From positions 1-37,649 of the forward strand of contig JAFUGS010000077.1 of assembly GCA_017469265.1 (NCBI GenBank): a DNA stretch of 37,649 bases, in the 5' to 3' direction. Source of the DNA: Clostridia bacterium. Its GTDB lineage: Bacteria; Bacillota; Clostridia; Christensenellales; Aristaeellaceae. A program made the translations under genes and the position numbers. A model generated the notes under the pieces. The model did no database searches and was not told where the DNA came from. It saw nothing but the letters and a program-made list of their open reading frames with translations. Shown in pieces: positions 1-7,697 of this stretch (its first letter is position 1; each line of letters opens with the position of its first letter).

Positions 1-114
1 ATTATACCACGGAGGCATTGAAAACACTATGTTTTCAGCACCCAACAGGTGCATTTCTATTGTATTGGTTTATGAGCTTCCAGGCTAATAATTTCAACAT
101 GTGGAAGCACTTTT

Positions 115-273
115 TCAAGGTGCGAGTTTCACTGATTCAGGATTACTATAATTTACATGCAGGATGCCGCCTTCTGGATCGATCAGCTGAACCAAAATGC
201 TTAATGCTTCAAATACTACCAAAACGATCACTGCTGTTATTACCGCTGGTTTAAAAGCCTTTTTGTCTAACAT
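115..273 (-). CDS. 52-aa single-pass membrane peptide, unknown function
   Basis: I do not recognise a family. The frame is open further upstream, but an AGGAGG-type ribosome site lies about 7 nt before the ATG at 273, which sets this short start. The product has a lysine-containing N-terminus (MLDKKAFKPA), one strongly hydrophobic stretch at about residues 9-30 that should form a single membrane helix, and a short polar tail of about 20 residues ending in KLAP. Positive residues before the helix suggest N-in/C-out topology. It follows the repeat-protein gene on the same strand after a gap of about 150 bp. It could be a small membrane peptide or the remnant of a larger protein; the good ribosome site argues that it is translated. 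Confidence 0.5.
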   Translation of the reverse strand: MLDKKAFKPAVITAVIVLVVFEALSILVQLIDPEGGILHVNYSNPESVKLAP

Positions 274-342
274 AATCGTTTTCCTCCTATTAGCCAAATT
301 CTCATCTGCTCCATGCTCAACAATTTCAAAAAATATATTGCA

Positions 343-358
343 TGACGGTCTCCCGTCA
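343..358 (-). terminator. Small hairpin, possible terminator of the repeat-protein gene
   Basis: TGACGG and CCGTCA form a 6-bp perfect stem around a 4-nt loop. On the minus strand a T-rich tract (tgcaatatatttttt) follows after a few bases. The offset between stem and T-run makes it a weak intrinsic terminator. Confidence 0.3.
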
Positions 359-421
359 CGCCTTATAAATACGGCAACAGGCAGGTCTTTTCCTGCCCGC
401 TGATTGATGTGTGATATCCCT

Positions 422-733
422 TCACTTTTTGATTCGGGTCTTCTTTCCCAACAGAGAGTCCCAGGTATACCCGACCTTGTGACCATGGTTGTCGTAATGA
501 TTCTGATATCCCAGGATGCTCTCGTGTGAACGTCCTACCCGATGGCCAGATTCGTCATAGTGCACTGTGCCAAGCAGGCCTTCCCGGCTGTGGCCTACCT
601 TATGGCCATGCTCATCGTAGTGATTGGTATAACCCAGCAGCGTGGTGCGGCTGTATCCGATCTTGTGGCCGTGTTCATCATAATGATTGGTGCGATCCGG
701 CAGAATGCTCGGACGACTGAAGATCTTTTTCAT
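422..733 (-). CDS. HYDEHGHK tandem-repeat protein, unknown function
   Basis: A 103-aa protein built almost entirely from about four and a half repeats of 20-21 residues. Each unit reads roughly N-H-Y-D-E-H-G-H-K-V-G-Y-S-R-x-x-L-L-G-x-x. The four full units begin near residues 16, 37, 58 and 78, and the N-terminus (SRPSILPDRT) looks like the tail half of one more. The tail is basic (GKKTRIKK). There is no signal peptide or membrane helix, so it is probably cytoplasmic. I remember similar short repeat proteins as hypothetical proteins in Firmicutes but know no established function. The spaced His, Asp and Tyr residues could bind metal; that is only a suggestion. The ATG at 733 follows an AGGAAA-type site at long spacing. 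Confidence 0.65.
   Translation of the reverse strand: MKKIFSRPSILPDRTNHYDEHGHKIGYSRTTLLGYTNHYDEHGHKVGHSREGLLGTVHYDESGHRVGRSHESILGYQNHYDNHGHKVGYTWDSLLGKKTRIKK
477..690 (-). repeat. Tandem ~60-63-bp coding repeats
   Basis: The repeat protein's units are visible in the DNA as four copies of a segment encoding HYD(E/N)xGH(K/R)xG, near 480, 541, 600 and 663 (for example tggccatgctcatcgtagtg and tggccgtgttcatcataatg). The copies have diverged mainly at third codon positions, so this looks like old duplication under protein-level selection rather than recent slippage. Confidence 0.6.
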
Positions 734-764
734 GACGTTTCATTTCCTTTCCGTATAATCAAAA

Positions 765-790
765 GGCGGGGCAGGAACGGGTCCTGCCCC
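765..790 (-). terminator. Intrinsic terminator of the 156-aa secreted-protein gene
   Basis: GGGGCAGGA (768-776) pairs with TCCTGCCCC (782-790), a 9-bp perfect stem with a 5-nt loop. On the minus strand it is followed by GCCTTTTGAT. It lies about 30 nt after the stop of the upstream minus-strand gene. Confidence 0.55.
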
Positions 791-820
791 ATATGTGAAA
801 GCCTGTCCCCGTTTCTGTTA

Positions 821-1291
821 TTACGGGTGCGGATTCATAATAGAGGAAAGAATAGATGATCTCTCTGCAGAAGTATTTGGCATTTTGTAATCCAATGCCG
901 CAATCAGGGAGTACACCTTAACGAGCGAACTGTATTCTGTCTTATATGCATTCTGAGGATCTCCAAATTTTACGCTGATCTGTTTGACTTCATGGCGATC
1001 GTCCGTAACATTCACCCAAAAAGTAACCCCATCCAGCTGAAGGATTATGGTTCCATCATCCGCCGTTTTTGATTGCTTCTTGTTCGTATCAAAGCTGCCT
1101 TGCCACGACTTACAGTAGTATTGATAATCAGCAAGGAAATCATCGAACTCCAGATAGTCATTTGTATTATCGTCTTCCTTGTAATCTGGAAGGCTCATAA
1201 TGTCATCAAACGATGATGCATTCGCTACAGATCCAAGTAACAAAACAAATGCAAGGAAGATGAAAAACACTTTGATTCGTGAGCACCTCAA
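821..1291 (-). CDS. Secreted 156-aa protein, unknown function
   Basis: Not recognised. The N-terminus is a clear signal peptide: a basic start (MRCSRIK), a hydrophobic core at about residues 8-22 and a likely signal peptidase I site after AsnAla (SVANA|SS). The mature part is about 130 residues, acidic near its start (DDIMSLPDYKEDDNTND) and with one Cys. The best start is a TTG at 1291, because a GGAGGG site sits 6-7 nt upstream; the next in-frame candidate, a GTG seven codons on, would remove the basic signal-peptide start. The gene begins 14 bp after the end of the decayed DUF3800 reading frame, so it was once in an operon with whatever gene left that tail. Confidence 0.6.
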   Translation of the reverse strand: MRCSRIKVFFIFLAFVLLLGSVANASSFDDIMSLPDYKEDDNTNDYLEFDDFLADYQYYCKSWQGSFDTNKKQSKTADDGTIILQLDGVTFWVNVTDDRHEVKQISVKFGDPQNAYKTEYSSLVKVYSLIAALDYKMPNTSAERSSILSSIMNPHP

Positions 1292-1305
1292 TGAAAACCC
1301 TCCCT

Positions 1306-1840
1306 TCAGTTATCAGCGTTATCCGTCCACATTTCGCACTGCTCGATAACCGTCTTAACAGCATCTTCCATGCCCTCCGGCGGGTATTTATCGAACTCAA
1401 TTCTTTCTGTCCGCCGTCGTAGTAGACGATCACTTTGTCAAAGGAATCGATGAACTCCCGGTGGTCAGTCAGCATTTGGTTGATCGCTTTCCCGAGCTTT
1501 CCGGACAGTTGCACTCTGTCAGATGCTTCTTTCCTTTTGATGGCAATTGTGTAGTACTGAACCGGACATTCATCGCGAAGTTGAAGATGGTATAGATCAT
1601 TCTCCGGCGTTCATCCAGAGAATAGCTCTCAAAAATGTCCTCTTTACGAATGATCGGACCGGTATGAATGTACTCAATGTTATGCTTCAGCAGGCGCATG
1701 CTTTCTTCAAGCTTCTGGATCTCCGCAGAGATGTTCTTGCTTTAGTCATGAAAAACAAATGTGACGAGATAATAATCCCGCACATCCCGTGTTTCACCGA
1801 AATCGCCGCTTTCATCGATCAGCAGACTTAACTCTTTCAT
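1306..1840 (-). pseudogene. DUF3800-family gene, broken by a stop codon and frameshifts
   Basis: From the ATG at 1840 (GGAG site 7 nt upstream) the frame reads MKELSLLIDESGDFGET and continues to YYLVTFVFHD, then hits TAA. The same frame resumes as SKNISAEIQKLEESMRLLKH and IHTGPIIRKEDIFESY, to about residue 80. The continuation QLSGKLGKAINQML and FDKVIVYYDGGQ is in another frame. This order (IDESGD-FG, the HTGPIIR region, the FDKVIVYYD motif) is the DUF3800 pattern, a predicted RNase H-like family often seen near defence or mobile genes. The HD-stop position is Gln in relatives as I remember them, so CAA to TAA is likely. Right after YYDGGQ the frame changes again to IEFDKYPPEGMEDAVK and stops at 1306; that tail does not look like DUF3800. 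Confidence 0.7.
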
Positions 1841-1912
1841 GCCATACTCCAAAAAATGACGGGAAATTCTTCCCGCCTGCGGTGATCCAAGGAGCTCATC
1901 GCTCAGATCGCC

Positions 1913-1918
1913 ATTATA
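1913..1918 (-). promoter_or_regulatory. Possible -10 box for the DUF3800 remnant
   Basis: The minus strand reads TAATATAATGG here, giving a perfect TATAAT about 75 nt before the ATG at 1840. No convincing -35 box lies at 16-18 nt; the nearest TTGCGC is about 20 nt away. A GGGAA/TTCCC hairpin lies in the leader at 1861-1874. Confidence 0.3.
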
Positions 1919-2112
1919 TTACCATGATTCGCTGATGTGCGCAATAGCATATAGAAAATTTCCGAGGAGTGAGTCCGGTGAAATGTCGGGTAGGCACGCC
2001 CTTACGAAGTGGGATTTTTTTTGGTTTCTTCAGGAATCAGTTTTTCCCTTATCTGACAGGACGGATGATGAACTGAACCGATCTTCCACCTCCACTTGTG
2101 TACAAGTCAGAG

Positions 2113-3045
2113 TCATCCATGGGTCCGTTTCCGGCGCAGCGCCGGCGCCGTCTGGGCCAGGATCACCGCCAGAAACATCAGCGCGCAGCCCGCCAGCTCC
2201 CGGGCCGTCAGGCGTTCCCCCAGCAGCAGCGCCCCGGTCAGCACCGCGAACACGGATTCCATGCACATCAGCAGGGACGCCACTGTCGGATTCACATCCC
2301 GCTGGCCGATAATCTGCAGGGTGTATCCCACCGCGCTGGACATAATGCCTGTATACAGGATGGGAATCAGAGCCCCCCGGATGCCTTCCCAGGTAATGGG
2401 TTCCAGGAAAAGGGCCAGGATCATGGACAGCGCCCCCGTCATCAGAAACTCATCCCGGGCCAGGGCCGCGCCGTTTACCCGCGCGGCATAGCGGTCGACG
2501 CCGAGAATCTGCCCGGTAAAGCAGATCGCGCAGCCGATCAGCAGCAGGTCTCCCCCTTCCACCTCAAAGCCCCCCGCCGGAACGCAGAGCAGGAAAAGCG
2601 CCGCCACCGCCAGCCCCACGCCCAGCCAGACCGCCCGGCCCTGGTGGGTATGGAAAAACAGCATACCCGCCACGGGCACCAGCACCACATACAGCGCTGT
2701 AATGAATCCGGCCTTGCCCGCCGCGGTCTGCACCAGTCCCAGCTGCTGCAGGGACGTGGCGGCGAACAGGAGCAGCCCGCACAGGAGTCCCGCCTTCCGC
2801 TGCGTTCCCGGATCCGCTTTCTCCTGTCCCTGCCGCCGGCCGGTCCAGGCCGCCACGGGAATCATCACAAGGCCGCCCAGCAGCATCCGGATACCGGAGA
2901 ATGTAAAGGCCCCCAGATGATCCATCCCTGCCCGCTGCGCCACAAAAGCCGCGCCCCAGATCATGGCGCCAAGCAGAAGCAGCAGGCTTCCCCGGACCGC
3001 TTTCCGCTGATCCGCCCCGCCCGCCGCGCGCTGTGTTTCCTTCAT
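2113..3045 (-). CDS. EamA/DMT-family transporter
   Basis: A 310-aa polytopic membrane protein of the drug/metabolite transporter superfamily with the usual layout of two repeated EamA domains and about ten hydrophobic helices. Typical features are the early GAMIWGAAFVAQRAGMDHLG segment and, in the second half, the region of PILYTGIMSSAVGYTLQIIGQ and PTVASLLMCMESVFAVLTGALLLGE, the classic DMT end pattern. The substrate cannot be read from sequence; members export amino acids, nucleobases and other small metabolites. The start chosen is the ATG at 3045, whose ATGA overlaps the stop of the preceding ABC exporter gene, implying translational coupling. It is the last gene of the exporter operon. 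A longer start at 3087 would lie inside the upstream gene and is unlikely. Confidence 0.85.
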   Translation of the reverse strand: MKETQRAAGGADQRKAVRGSLLLLLGAMIWGAAFVAQRAGMDHLGAFTFSGIRMLLGGLVMIPVAAWTGRRQGQEKADPGTQRKAGLLCGLLLFAATSLQQLGLVQTAAGKAGFITALYVVLVPVAGMLFFHTHQGRAVWLGVGLAVAALFLLCVPAGGFEVEGGDLLLIGCAICFTGQILGVDRYAARVNGAALARDEFLMTGALSMILALFLEPITWEGIRGALIPILYTGIMSSAVGYTLQIIGQRDVNPTVASLLMCMESVFAVLTGALLLGERLTARELAGCALMFLAVILAQTAPALRRKRTHG

Positions 3046-4835
3046 GCGTTCTCCATCCCTTCCGCTTCCGCGGTCAACCCGTTCCAAAGGCGGTAATACA
3101 GTCCTTTTTTCGCCAGCAGCTGCTGGTGGGTGCCCTCTTCCTCAATGATGTTCTGCCCCAGCACCAGGATCCGGTCCGCGTTCTGGATCGTGGTCAGCCG
3201 GTGGGCAATGGTCAGGGTGGTCCGGCCCTTCGCCAGCCGCTCCAGGCTCCGGCCAATCAGCACCTCGCTTTCGTTGTCCAGAGCGGAGGTCGCCTCGTCC
3301 AGCAGCAGAATCCGCGGGTTCTTCAGGAAAACCCGGGCAATGGAAAGCCGCTGTTTCTGCCCGCCGGACAACTTCACGCCCCGTTCCCCGATATAGCTGT
3401 CGTAGCCCTGGGGCAGTTTGCGGATAAAGTCATCCGCCCCGGCCAGCCGGGCGGCTTCCTCGATCTCCGCGTCCGTGGCGCCAGGTTTTCCGTAGGCAAG
3501 GTTTTCCCGCACGGTTCCGCTGAAGAGGTATACATCCTGCTGCACCACCCCGATGGCGCCGCGCAGGCTTTCCAGCGTCACCCCGCGGATATCCTGCCCG
3601 TCGATCCGGATGCGCCCGTCCGTCACGTCATAAAACCGGGGAATCAGGTTGCAGATCGTGGTCTTTCCACCGCCGGACGGGCCCACCAGCGCCAGGTTCT
3701 CACCGGGGCGGATGGAAAGATTCAGATGCCGCAGCACCCGGTTGTGGTCGTCCGGATACTCGAAGGAAACATCCTCAAAATCGATGCCGCCCTTCCCCAC
3801 GGAAAGCGGCCGCGCGTCCGGCGCGTCCTGAATATCCACCGGCGCGTCCAGGATTTCGTAGAAGCGCTCAATGCCGGTCATGCCGCGCTGGAACTGCTCC
3901 GCGAATTCCACAATGCGGCGGATGGTGGCGATCAGGGTGGATACATACAGAATATAAGCCACCAGATCCCCCGGATTGATCCGTTCGGAAACAAGGAACA
4001 GCCCGCCGCCCACAATGACAACCAGATACATCAGCCCGTCAAACAGCCGGGTCGCGGTACCAAAGGTCGCCATGGCGTAGTACCATTTGGTCTTGATCCG
4101 GCGGAATTCCTGATTGCCCCGGTCAAATTTCTCCGCTTCCAGCTTCTCCCCGGTAAATGCCTTGACCACCTTCTGCCCCAGCAGGCTGTCCTCGATCATG
4201 GCGTTCAATTCGCCAATCTGCACCCGCTGCGCTTTCTGGGCCGAGCGGAGCCAGTAGTTCAGCCGGGTGCAGACCACCAGCATCACCGGCACGCAGGCGA
4301 AAACCAGCAGCGTCAGCGGCAGGGAGGTTCCGCACAGAATGACAAAGGAAGCCGCCAGCTTGATGCCCGCGATGAAGAATTCCTCCGGGCAATGGTGGGC
4401 AAACTCCGTTACGTCGAACAGATCATTGGTGATCCGCCCCATGATCTGGCCGATCTTCGTGTTGGCGTAATAGGTATCGCTCAGGCGCTGCAGGTGGTCA
4501 AAGGCCGCCGTCCGCATATCCGTTTCAATGTAGACACCCATGATATGTCCCTGGGACTGCATGTAAAAATTCGCGCCGGCGTCAATCAGCCGCAGCGCGC
4601 CGTACAGCGCCGCCATCCGCAGCACCGTGGAAGCGGTCAGCGAGGCCGTCGTTCCCAGCGCCGCGTTGGTCAGCTGGCGCATGATCATCGGGAGGACGAT
4701 ATCGCACAGCGTTGTCAGCGAAGCGAAAAACAGATCCAGCGCCAGCAGCTTCCAGTACTTTCTCAGATACGGCCAGAACCGTCTGATCAGCTCGGAGGAG
4801 GCGTAGGTTCTCTCCCCTTTTTGCTTCTCGCTCAT
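3042..4835 (-). CDS. ABC exporter, fused membrane and ATPase domains
   Basis: A 597-aa half-transporter of the type IV (MsbA/BmrA-like) exporter class. Residues about 20-315 hold six membrane helices; about 345-585 form the nucleotide-binding domain. The ATP site is complete: Walker A GPSGGGKTT, signature LSGGQKQR, Walker B ILLLDEATSALD with the catalytic Glu, and the switch His in IAHRLTTI. With all motifs canonical it probably works as a homodimer. It overlaps both neighbours by 4 bp (ATGA), after the ThrE-like gene and before the EamA gene. The substrate is unknown; lipids, peptides and drugs are all handled by this class. Confidence 0.93.
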   Translation of the reverse strand: MSEKQKGERTYASSELIRRFWPYLRKYWKLLALDLFFASLTTLCDIVLPMIMRQLTNAALGTTASLTASTVLRMAALYGALRLIDAGANFYMQSQGHIMGVYIETDMRTAAFDHLQRLSDTYYANTKIGQIMGRITNDLFDVTEFAHHCPEEFFIAGIKLAASFVILCGTSLPLTLLVFACVPVMLVVCTRLNYWLRSAQKAQRVQIGELNAMIEDSLLGQKVVKAFTGEKLEAEKFDRGNQEFRRIKTKWYYAMATFGTATRLFDGLMYLVVIVGGGLFLVSERINPGDLVAYILYVSTLIATIRRIVEFAEQFQRGMTGIERFYEILDAPVDIQDAPDARPLSVGKGGIDFEDVSFEYPDDHNRVLRHLNLSIRPGENLALVGPSGGGKTTICNLIPRFYDVTDGRIRIDGQDIRGVTLESLRGAIGVVQQDVYLFSGTVRENLAYGKPGATDAEIEEAARLAGADDFIRKLPQGYDSYIGERGVKLSGGQKQRLSIARVFLKNPRILLLDEATSALDNESEVLIGRSLERLAKGRTTLTIAHRLTTIQNADRILVLGQNIIEEEGTHQQLLAKKGLYYRLWNGLTAEAEGMENA

Positions 4836-5290
4836 GGCGTTCCTCCCTTTCCGTTTTTGTCATGAATCAGCCGGTCCAGAAAGCTGCCCATCACCAGTCC
4901 CAGCGCGGTCATGGCGATGATGATCATGGCCTGCACCCCCTGCGACGCCCCCTGCGACATCTGTCCCTGCCCGAGGGAAGCCATCATCCGGTACAGTCCC
5001 AGGCCGGGAACCACCGGCACGATGGCGGACATAAGATAAACCGTGTTGATGATCCGCATCCGCCTGGCGCAGAGGTGGCCGAGAATGGATCCCAGAAAGG
5101 ATCCGCAGAACACCGCCAGGTATTCGGAGATTCCCATCCATGGCAGCTGCCAGTACACCAGATACACCAGTGAGGCAATCACCCCGGACGCCAGCCACGC
5201 CCTTCTGGGCACCCGGGCCAGCATGGCAAAGCCCACCGTTCCGAAAAAGGAGCCGGCCAGGTAGCGCAGCGCTTCCGAAAACGCTTCCAT
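4832..5290 (-). CDS. Threonine/serine exporter, ThrE C-terminal half (DUF3815-like)
   Basis: A 152-aa integral membrane protein with about four or five helices, matching the small partner of split ThrE-type exporters. In Corynebacterium ThrE both halves are one protein; many Firmicutes encode them as two adjacent genes, as here. Family-like segments include GSFFGTVGFAMLARVPRR near the start, a Gly-rich FCGSFLGSILGHLCARRM, and SAIVPVVPGLGLYRMM, the VPG motif also found in the N-terminal partner. The ATG at 5290 overlaps the stop of the partner gene (TGATG) and the end overlaps the ABC exporter gene, so all three are probably translated in series. The predicted role is proton-driven export of threonine, serine or related amino acids. 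Confidence 0.85.
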   Translation of the reverse strand: MEAFSEALRYLAGSFFGTVGFAMLARVPRRAWLASGVIASLVYLVYWQLPWMGISEYLAVFCGSFLGSILGHLCARRMRIINTVYLMSAIVPVVPGLGLYRMMASLGQGQMSQGASQGVQAMIIIAMTALGLVMGSFLDRLIHDKNGKGGTP

Positions 5291-6135
5291 CACAGGCCAC
5301 CCCCGCTCATCAGCCGAAGCAGCGGCGGCGCCAGCAGCGCCCCGCCCGCGATGAGGCACGCCGTCAGCAGGGCCGACGCGCCATGTGAAAGCCCGGAAAC
5401 CATATCCCCCCGCAGGGTATCCTGAACCGCGTTGGTCATGGCCAGCCCCGGAACCAGGGGCATCAGGGCACCCGCCACCACCGCCTCGGTAAGCAGGCCG
5501 GGGATCCAGCCCGCCACAAGGCTGGACAGCATCGCCGTCAGCAGTCCGCCCAGGATGTTGGTCGCGATGCCCGGGTCCCCGATCATGGTCAGCAGAAGGC
5601 TCACGCCCTGCACCAGGGCCGCGATGGCCGCGCTCAGCAGCGCCTCCCGCCACCCGCCCTGAAACAGGAAGGCAAACCCGCCGGCGCACAGCGCGGCCGC
5701 CCCCATGGGCATGGGGCCCCGTCCCCGTTCCCGCAGCGCGGATACCCCCTGCAGCCGGGAAAGGGCTTTCTCCGGCCGCAGAGCGCCCGCGGCGGTCTCC
5801 CGGGAAATCTGGTTCACCGCGTCCACCGTCGTCAGGTTCGTGCTCCGGTGGTGAACGCGCTTAATGCTGGTTTCCAGCTTTCCTTCCGCTGTGCGGTAGC
5901 TGATGAAAAGCCCGCTGGGCACGGCGAAGCTCTCCACCTGCCGCAGGCCGAAACCCTGACCCATCCTGCGGACCGTTTCCTCCGCCCGGAAGGTCTCTCC
6001 GCCGTTTTCCATGATCATCTGCGCCGCCAGCTGCAGCGCTTCCATTTCGATTTCCGTCTCCTCCACCATGGGGCGCGTCCCCGGCACCGCGGGCTTCCCC
6101 GCCGGCGGAACCGTTTCCTTCCGTTCTCGCAGCAC
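5290..6135 (-). CDS. Threonine/serine exporter, ThrE N-terminal half (DUF1212-like)
   Basis: A 281-aa protein. Residues about 25-135 are a soluble, partly amphipathic domain (LAAQMIMENGGETFRAEETV, then FISYRTAEGKLETSIKRV), typical of the start of ThrE. About 140-278 hold five hydrophobic helices, including the VPGLAMTNAVQD motif of the family. The next gene supplies the small half. The start is uncertain: a GTG at 6135 has a weak AAGGAAC site just upstream and leaves a 37-bp gap to the MATE gene; an ATG at 6069 (MVEETEIEME) has no ribosome site but gives a length nearer to homologues. It sits second in the exporter operon. Confidence 0.87.
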   Translation of the reverse strand: MLRERKETVPPAGKPAVPGTRPMVEETEIEMEALQLAAQMIMENGGETFRAEETVRRMGQGFGLRQVESFAVPSGLFISYRTAEGKLETSIKRVHHRSTNLTTVDAVNQISRETAAGALRPEKALSRLQGVSALRERGRGPMPMGAAALCAGGFAFLFQGGWREALLSAAIAALVQGVSLLLTMIGDPGIATNILGGLLTAMLSSLVAGWIPGLLTEAVVAGALMPLVPGLAMTNAVQDTLRGDMVSGLSHGASALLTACLIAGGALLAPPLLRLMSGGGL

Positions 6136-6172
6136 GTTCCTTTTCCCTTCTCCCCGCTCAGAGGGGCCATCC

Positions 6173-7558
6173 TCAGATATCCGCCACCACGTTCTGCGCC
6201 CAGAAGTCGCTCCGAAGCATCGCCAGGCCGATGCCCAGCTTGATCAGGTCGATAAACTGGACGCAGAAATAAATCTGTACAATGCTCAGCGCCGTGAACC
6301 GGGTCAGCAGGAAAGCAAGCAGCACCGTCACCGCCCAGGTATACACCGCGTCAAACAGGAAGGTAATCAGCGTCTTGCCGCCGGAGCGGATCGTGAAATA
6401 ACACACATGCGCGAAGGAATGAATCGGCAGGGAAAGGCCCGCGATCACCAGCATCTGCCGGACCAGCTCCTGTACCTCCGTCCCCACGTTGTACAGCCTC
6501 GGAATGTACGGCGAAGCCAGGATCATGGCCGCGCCGATGACCACGTGGATGACCTCCGTCAGGAAGATCAGCTTTCTGTCCACATCCCGGGCCTCCCGCA
6601 GCTTGCCCGCGCCCAGCAGCTGGCCCACCATGATGGAAATCGCGCTGCCCATGGCGAACATGATCACGCAGAACAGGTTCCACGCCGTGCCGGTAATGTT
6701 CAGCGCGGCCACGGCGTTCAGGCCCCTGCTGGAATACAGCTGGTTGATAAAGGTCATGCCCAGGGACCAGAGAATCTCCTTGACCAGCAGCGGCGCCGCC
6801 GTGGGCAGCACCCGGCTGACCAGCGGCATCGGAATCCGCGCGCTGCGGTAGACACCCCTGACAAAGGGATACTTCGCCGTATTCATATGCGCGTAGATGA
6901 CCACGATGCCCAGCTCCACATACCGGGAGATGACCGTGGCGATGGCCGCTCCGCGAACCCCCAGCTCCGGCGCGCCCAGGTGCCCGAAGATCAGGACCCA
7001 GTTCAGGAAAAGATTGGTCGCGATGGCGCAGACGCCCGCCGCCATGGGCACCACCGTCTCCCCGCTTTCCCGGAGGGTACTGGCGTAGGCCTGCACAATG
7101 GCGAAGGGCGCGATGCCCCACAACATGATCCGAAGGTAGGCGCTGCCCTCCCGCAGCGTCAGGTCCAGATCTCCCCCGTTGCTCTCCCCCTGCAGAAAGC
7201 TGCGAATGAATTCTTCTCCGAAGGCCAGGTACACGCCGATGCCCAGCGCGCTCAGCAGCAGGCAGAAGAGGATCTTCAGCCGGAACGCGTGACGCATGCC
7301 GTCCATATCGCCCTTGCCGAAGAACTGCGCGCCATAGATGCTGATGCCGCTGAGCCCCCCGAAAATGGCCAGCATGAACACCATCAGCACGGAGTTGGCG
7401 ATGGACGCCGCGGAGATCGCCTCCGTGCCCAGCCGGCCCACCATGACATTGTCCAGCAGGGAAACGAAGTTGGAAATAAACTGCTGCACAATGATGGGAA
7501 TCAGCAGCGTCAGCACGGAACGGTAAAAGGCGCGGTCGCCCACAAAGCGTTTCAGCAC
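6173..7558 (-). CDS. MATE-family efflux transporter (first of two)
   Basis: A 461-aa protein with about twelve helices in the two-lobe MATE arrangement. The N-lobe has the typical FVSLLDNVMVGRLGTEAISA motif; similar motifs repeat in the C-lobe (LNITGTAWNLFCVIMFAMG, MVGQLLGAGK). MATE proteins export cationic drugs or metabolites using proton or sodium gradients; the substrate here is unknown. The start is a GTG at 7558 with an AGGAGG site 8 nt upstream. It begins the five-gene exporter operon and is preceded by a 139-bp GC-rich gap after the TPM gene. It is a different branch from the second MATE gene at 35281: the loops differ and this one has a longer C-terminus. Confidence 0.93.
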   Translation of the reverse strand: MLKRFVGDRAFYRSVLTLLIPIIVQQFISNFVSLLDNVMVGRLGTEAISAASIANSVLMVFMLAIFGGLSGISIYGAQFFGKGDMDGMRHAFRLKILFCLLLSALGIGVYLAFGEEFIRSFLQGESNGGDLDLTLREGSAYLRIMLWGIAPFAIVQAYASTLRESGETVVPMAAGVCAIATNLFLNWVLIFGHLGAPELGVRGAAIATVISRYVELGIVVIYAHMNTAKYPFVRGVYRSARIPMPLVSRVLPTAAPLLVKEILWSLGMTFINQLYSSRGLNAVAALNITGTAWNLFCVIMFAMGSAISIMVGQLLGAGKLREARDVDRKLIFLTEVIHVVIGAAMILASPYIPRLYNVGTEVQELVRQMLVIAGLSLPIHSFAHVCYFTIRSGGKTLITFLFDAVYTWAVTVLLAFLLTRFTALSIVQIYFCVQFIDLIKLGIGLAMLRSDFWAQNVVADI

Positions 7559-7643
7559 GAAAATGCCTCCTGATCGGGAATATCCCGCTTATTGCAATCG
7601 AAGTCATCCGGAACGCAGACGCGTATAAGCCGCCTGTTCCGGC

Positions 7644-7667
7644 GCGCCGGAGGCCGGCTTCCGGCGC
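7644..7667 (-). other. GC-rich stem-loop between the TPM and MATE genes
   Basis: GCGCCGGA and TCCGGCGC form an 8-bp perfect stem with an 8-nt loop. There is no T-tract on either strand, so it is not a classical terminator. It could still mark the 3' end or protect the upstream transcript. Confidence 0.35.
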
Positions 7668-7697
7668 TGCGTACGCGCCGCGTTCCCCGTCTCCGGA

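Noticed and set aside
1547-1831. Plus-strand open frame opposite the DUF3800 remnant
   Set aside because: The minus strand carries recognisable family motifs; the plus frame has none.
3033-4865. Long plus-strand open frame opposite the ABC exporter
   Set aside because: Composition is typical of an antisense shadow and the real ABC motifs are all on the minus strand.
6011-7573. Long plus-strand open frame opposite the MATE gene
   Set aside because: It is antisense to a well-supported transporter and has shadow-type composition (Gln/Arg/His rich).
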